Shown here: in pieces, positions 62,576 through 64,000 of the stretch
How the letters are laid out: every line of letters begins with the position of its first letter
How positions within the stretch are numbered: the stretch's first letter is position 1
DNA from: Microbacterium oxydans
Lineage (GTDB): Bacteria; Actinomycetota; Actinomycetes; Actinomycetales; Microbacteriaceae
Direction: 5' to 3'
Assembly (NCBI RefSeq): GCF_006540085.1
Contig: NZ_BJOG01000001.1
Span: 1,054,001-1,118,000, forward strand
Length of the DNA: 64,000 nucleotides
The notes under the pieces: model-generated
The model's database searches: none
What the model was told of the DNA's origin: nothing
What the model saw: only the letters and a program-made list of their open reading frames with translations
Position numbers and translations under genes: made by a program

Positions 62576-63427
62576 ATGTTCCGCCGGTCGATCTACAAGA
62601 CCCCGGCTCAGTTGCGGGCCATGGTGGAGCCCGGGCTGATCACGGCAGCGGCACTGGACGCCGTCCGCCCGCTGATCAAGGCCGGGGTCACCACCCTCGA
62701 ACTCGACACCGTGGCGAACCGCACCATCCTCGCCCGCGGCGCCGAGTCGAATTTCCAGCTGGTGCGCGGCTACCACCACACGACCTGCATCTCGGTGAAC
62801 GAGCAGGTCGTGCACGGGATCCCGGGGGAGCGGGTGCTCCAGCCGGGAGACATCGTGTCGGTCGACTGCGGTGCGCAGTTCCGCGGGTGGAACGGCGACA
62901 GCGCCATCACGGTCGTCGTGCCCGACCCGGAGCGCCCGGAGCTCGTCGCCCAGCGCGAAGAGCTCTCCCGCGTCACCGAGGGGTCGATGTGGGCCGGGAT
63001 CGCCGCCATGGCCTCGGTCTCGTCCATCGACGAGATCGGCGCGGCCATCCAGGACTACATCGAGGCTCAGGGGCCCTCAGCGGTCTCGGGCGAGCCCTAC
63101 GGCATCCTGCGCGAGTACGTGGGTCACGGCATCGGGCGCAAGATGCACGAGGCCCCCAGCGTCTTCAACTACCGCACGCCCGATCGTGGCGAAGACGTGA
63201 AGCCCGGTCTGGTGCTCGCGATCGAGCCCATGGTCACCGCCGGCGGAGATGCGACCTTCATCGAGGAGGACGACTGGACCGTCACGACGGTGGACGGTAC
63301 GGACGGCTCCCATTGGGAACATAGTGTCGCCCTGCATGATGGGGGTATCTGGGTGCTCACCGCGCCCGATGGAGGAAGAGCCGGACTCGCCCCGTTCGGG
63401 GTAGAGCCTCGAGAGATCGGAAAGTAA
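62576..63427 (+). CDS. map: Methionine aminopeptidase, type I
   Basis: 283 residues. Removes the initiator Met. Metal ligands are in VDCGAQFRGWNGDSA (near 98), GHGIGRKMHE (near 183), AIEPMV (near 217) and the final E-H pair. One base after the adk stop. The N-terminus has no SH3-like extension. Confidence 0.97.
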   Translation: MFRRSIYKTPAQLRAMVEPGLITAAALDAVRPLIKAGVTTLELDTVANRTILARGAESNFQLVRGYHHTTCISVNEQVVHGIPGERVLQPGDIVSVDCGAQFRGWNGDSAITVVVPDPERPELVAQREELSRVTEGSMWAGIAAMASVSSIDEIGAAIQDYIEAQGPSAVSGEPYGILREYVGHGIGRKMHEAPSVFNYRTPDRGEDVKPGLVLAIEPMVTAGGDATFIEEDDWTVTTVDGTDGSHWEHSVALHDGGIWVLTAPDGGRAGLAPFGVEPREIGK

Positions 63428-64000
63428 TGGCAGCGGCGAAGAGCAACACCAACTGGTTCGCGATCGGCGTCTCGATCGCCGTCGTCGTGGTGCTGGTGGC
63501 GATCGGCGGTCTCGTGGTGTTCCTCAACAACCAGGCCACCGCGCCCGGTGCGACGCCCAAGGCCAACGACACGTTCAACTCCGAGACCGGGGCGATCTCG
63601 TTCGGGGACGGCGAAGACACGATCGCGGTGTTCGTCGATTTCCAGTGCCCGGTCTGCAAGACCTTCGAGGACCAGTTCGGTGGACAGCTGGAGGCTGCGG
63701 CCGCCGACGGTCGTATCACCCTCGAGTACCACCCCATCGCGATCCTCGACCGGTTCTCGCAGGGGACCGAGTACTCGTCGCGCTCGGCCGGTGCCGCGGT
63801 GTGCGTCGCCGAGTCGAACCCGGAGCTGTACCTCGACTTCGCCAAGACGCTGTTCGAGAACCAGCCCGCGGAGAACACCTCGGGTCTCACCAACGACCAG
63901 CTCGCGGGCTTCGCGACGCAGGTCGGCGCAGACGACGCCGTGTCGTGCATCACCGATGAGACGTACCGCAAGTTCGGGGCAGCCCAGGCGAAGTCGCACG
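63427..64000 (+). CDS. Membrane-anchored DsbA-family thiol protein (partial, runs off the window)
   Basis: 191 codons present. One N-terminal membrane helix (about 10-32), a short linker, then a thioredoxin-fold domain with CPVC in DFQCPVCKTFE (about 75-78) and a further cysteine pair region (VCVAES, SCITDE). ATG overlaps the map stop (TAATG). Second gene of this type in the window, after the CEAC one at 10016-10669. Probably an extracytoplasmic disulfide enzyme. Confidence 0.9.
   Translation, partial: MAAAKSNTNWFAIGVSIAVVVVLVAIGGLVVFLNNQATAPGATPKANDTFNSETGAISFGDGEDTIAVFVDFQCPVCKTFEDQFGGQLEAAAADGRITLEYHPIAILDRFSQGTEYSSRSAGAAVCVAESNPELYLDFAKTLFENQPAENTSGLTNDQLAGFATQVGADDAVSCITDETYRKFGAAQAKSH

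Overview
The window is high-GC DNA from an actinobacterium. Gene content, gene order and promoter style fit Microbacteriaceae, most likely Microbacterium or a close relative. This placement is my inference from the protein types; I had no reference genome to compare. Genes are densely packed, many overlap by 1 or 4 bases, and I see no tRNA, rRNA, insertion sequence, prophage or CRISPR array.

Layout. (1) 1-2900: a siderophore-type iron ABC importer (substrate-binding lipoprotein plus a partial FecCD permease) with an IdeR/DtxR-type box, and an AraC-type regulator. (2) 2966-3025: twelve copies of a pentanucleotide upstream of arfB. (3) 3.5-11.2 kb: a TetR/MFS efflux pair, a nucleotidyltransferase-fold protein, a rhomboid-like/MprF-like fusion, a CX5R phosphatase, a membrane-anchored DsbA-like protein and small unknowns. 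(4) 11.2-19.3 kb: menaquinone genes (menD, menF, menG, polyprenyl diphosphate synthase) with a PPK2 kinase, a DUF402 protein and an FprA-type ferredoxin reductase. (5) 19.3-30.1 kb: an alpha/beta hydrolase, a GntR regulator, a hairpin-rich gap, YajQ, a malEFG-type sugar importer behind LacI-type operators, a PadR/HAAS pair and several small membrane proteins. (6) 30.1-34.8 kb: the str operon (rpsL, rpsG, fusA, tuf). (7) 35-49.8 kb: a surface-glycan cluster lying between tuf and rpsJ. (8) 50.0-50.86 kb: a highly structured non-coding stretch. (9) 50.86-60.5 kb: the S10 and spc ribosomal-protein operons. (10) 60.65-64 kb: secY, adk, map and a partial DsbA-like gene.

The glycan cluster encodes a Wzz-like protein, the PglF/PglE/PglD/PglC type steps for a diacetyl-diamino sugar (bacillosamine type) and its transfer to lipid. 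It also has a UDP-HexNAc dehydrogenase and an epimerase that together could supply a HexNAc uronic acid, two glycosyltransferases, a Wzy-like polymerase, a Wzx-like flippase, a DUF4012 membrane protein and a ligase-like gene that is frameshifted as given. A plausible reading is a Wzx/Wzy-type surface polysaccharide.

A pattern that runs through the whole window is a -10 hexamer (TANNNT) ending 6 or 7 bases before an ATG or GTG. This predicts many leaderless transcripts and settles several start codons. The least explained element is the hairpin-dense region at about 50140-50423, which I propose as a structured non-coding RNA.
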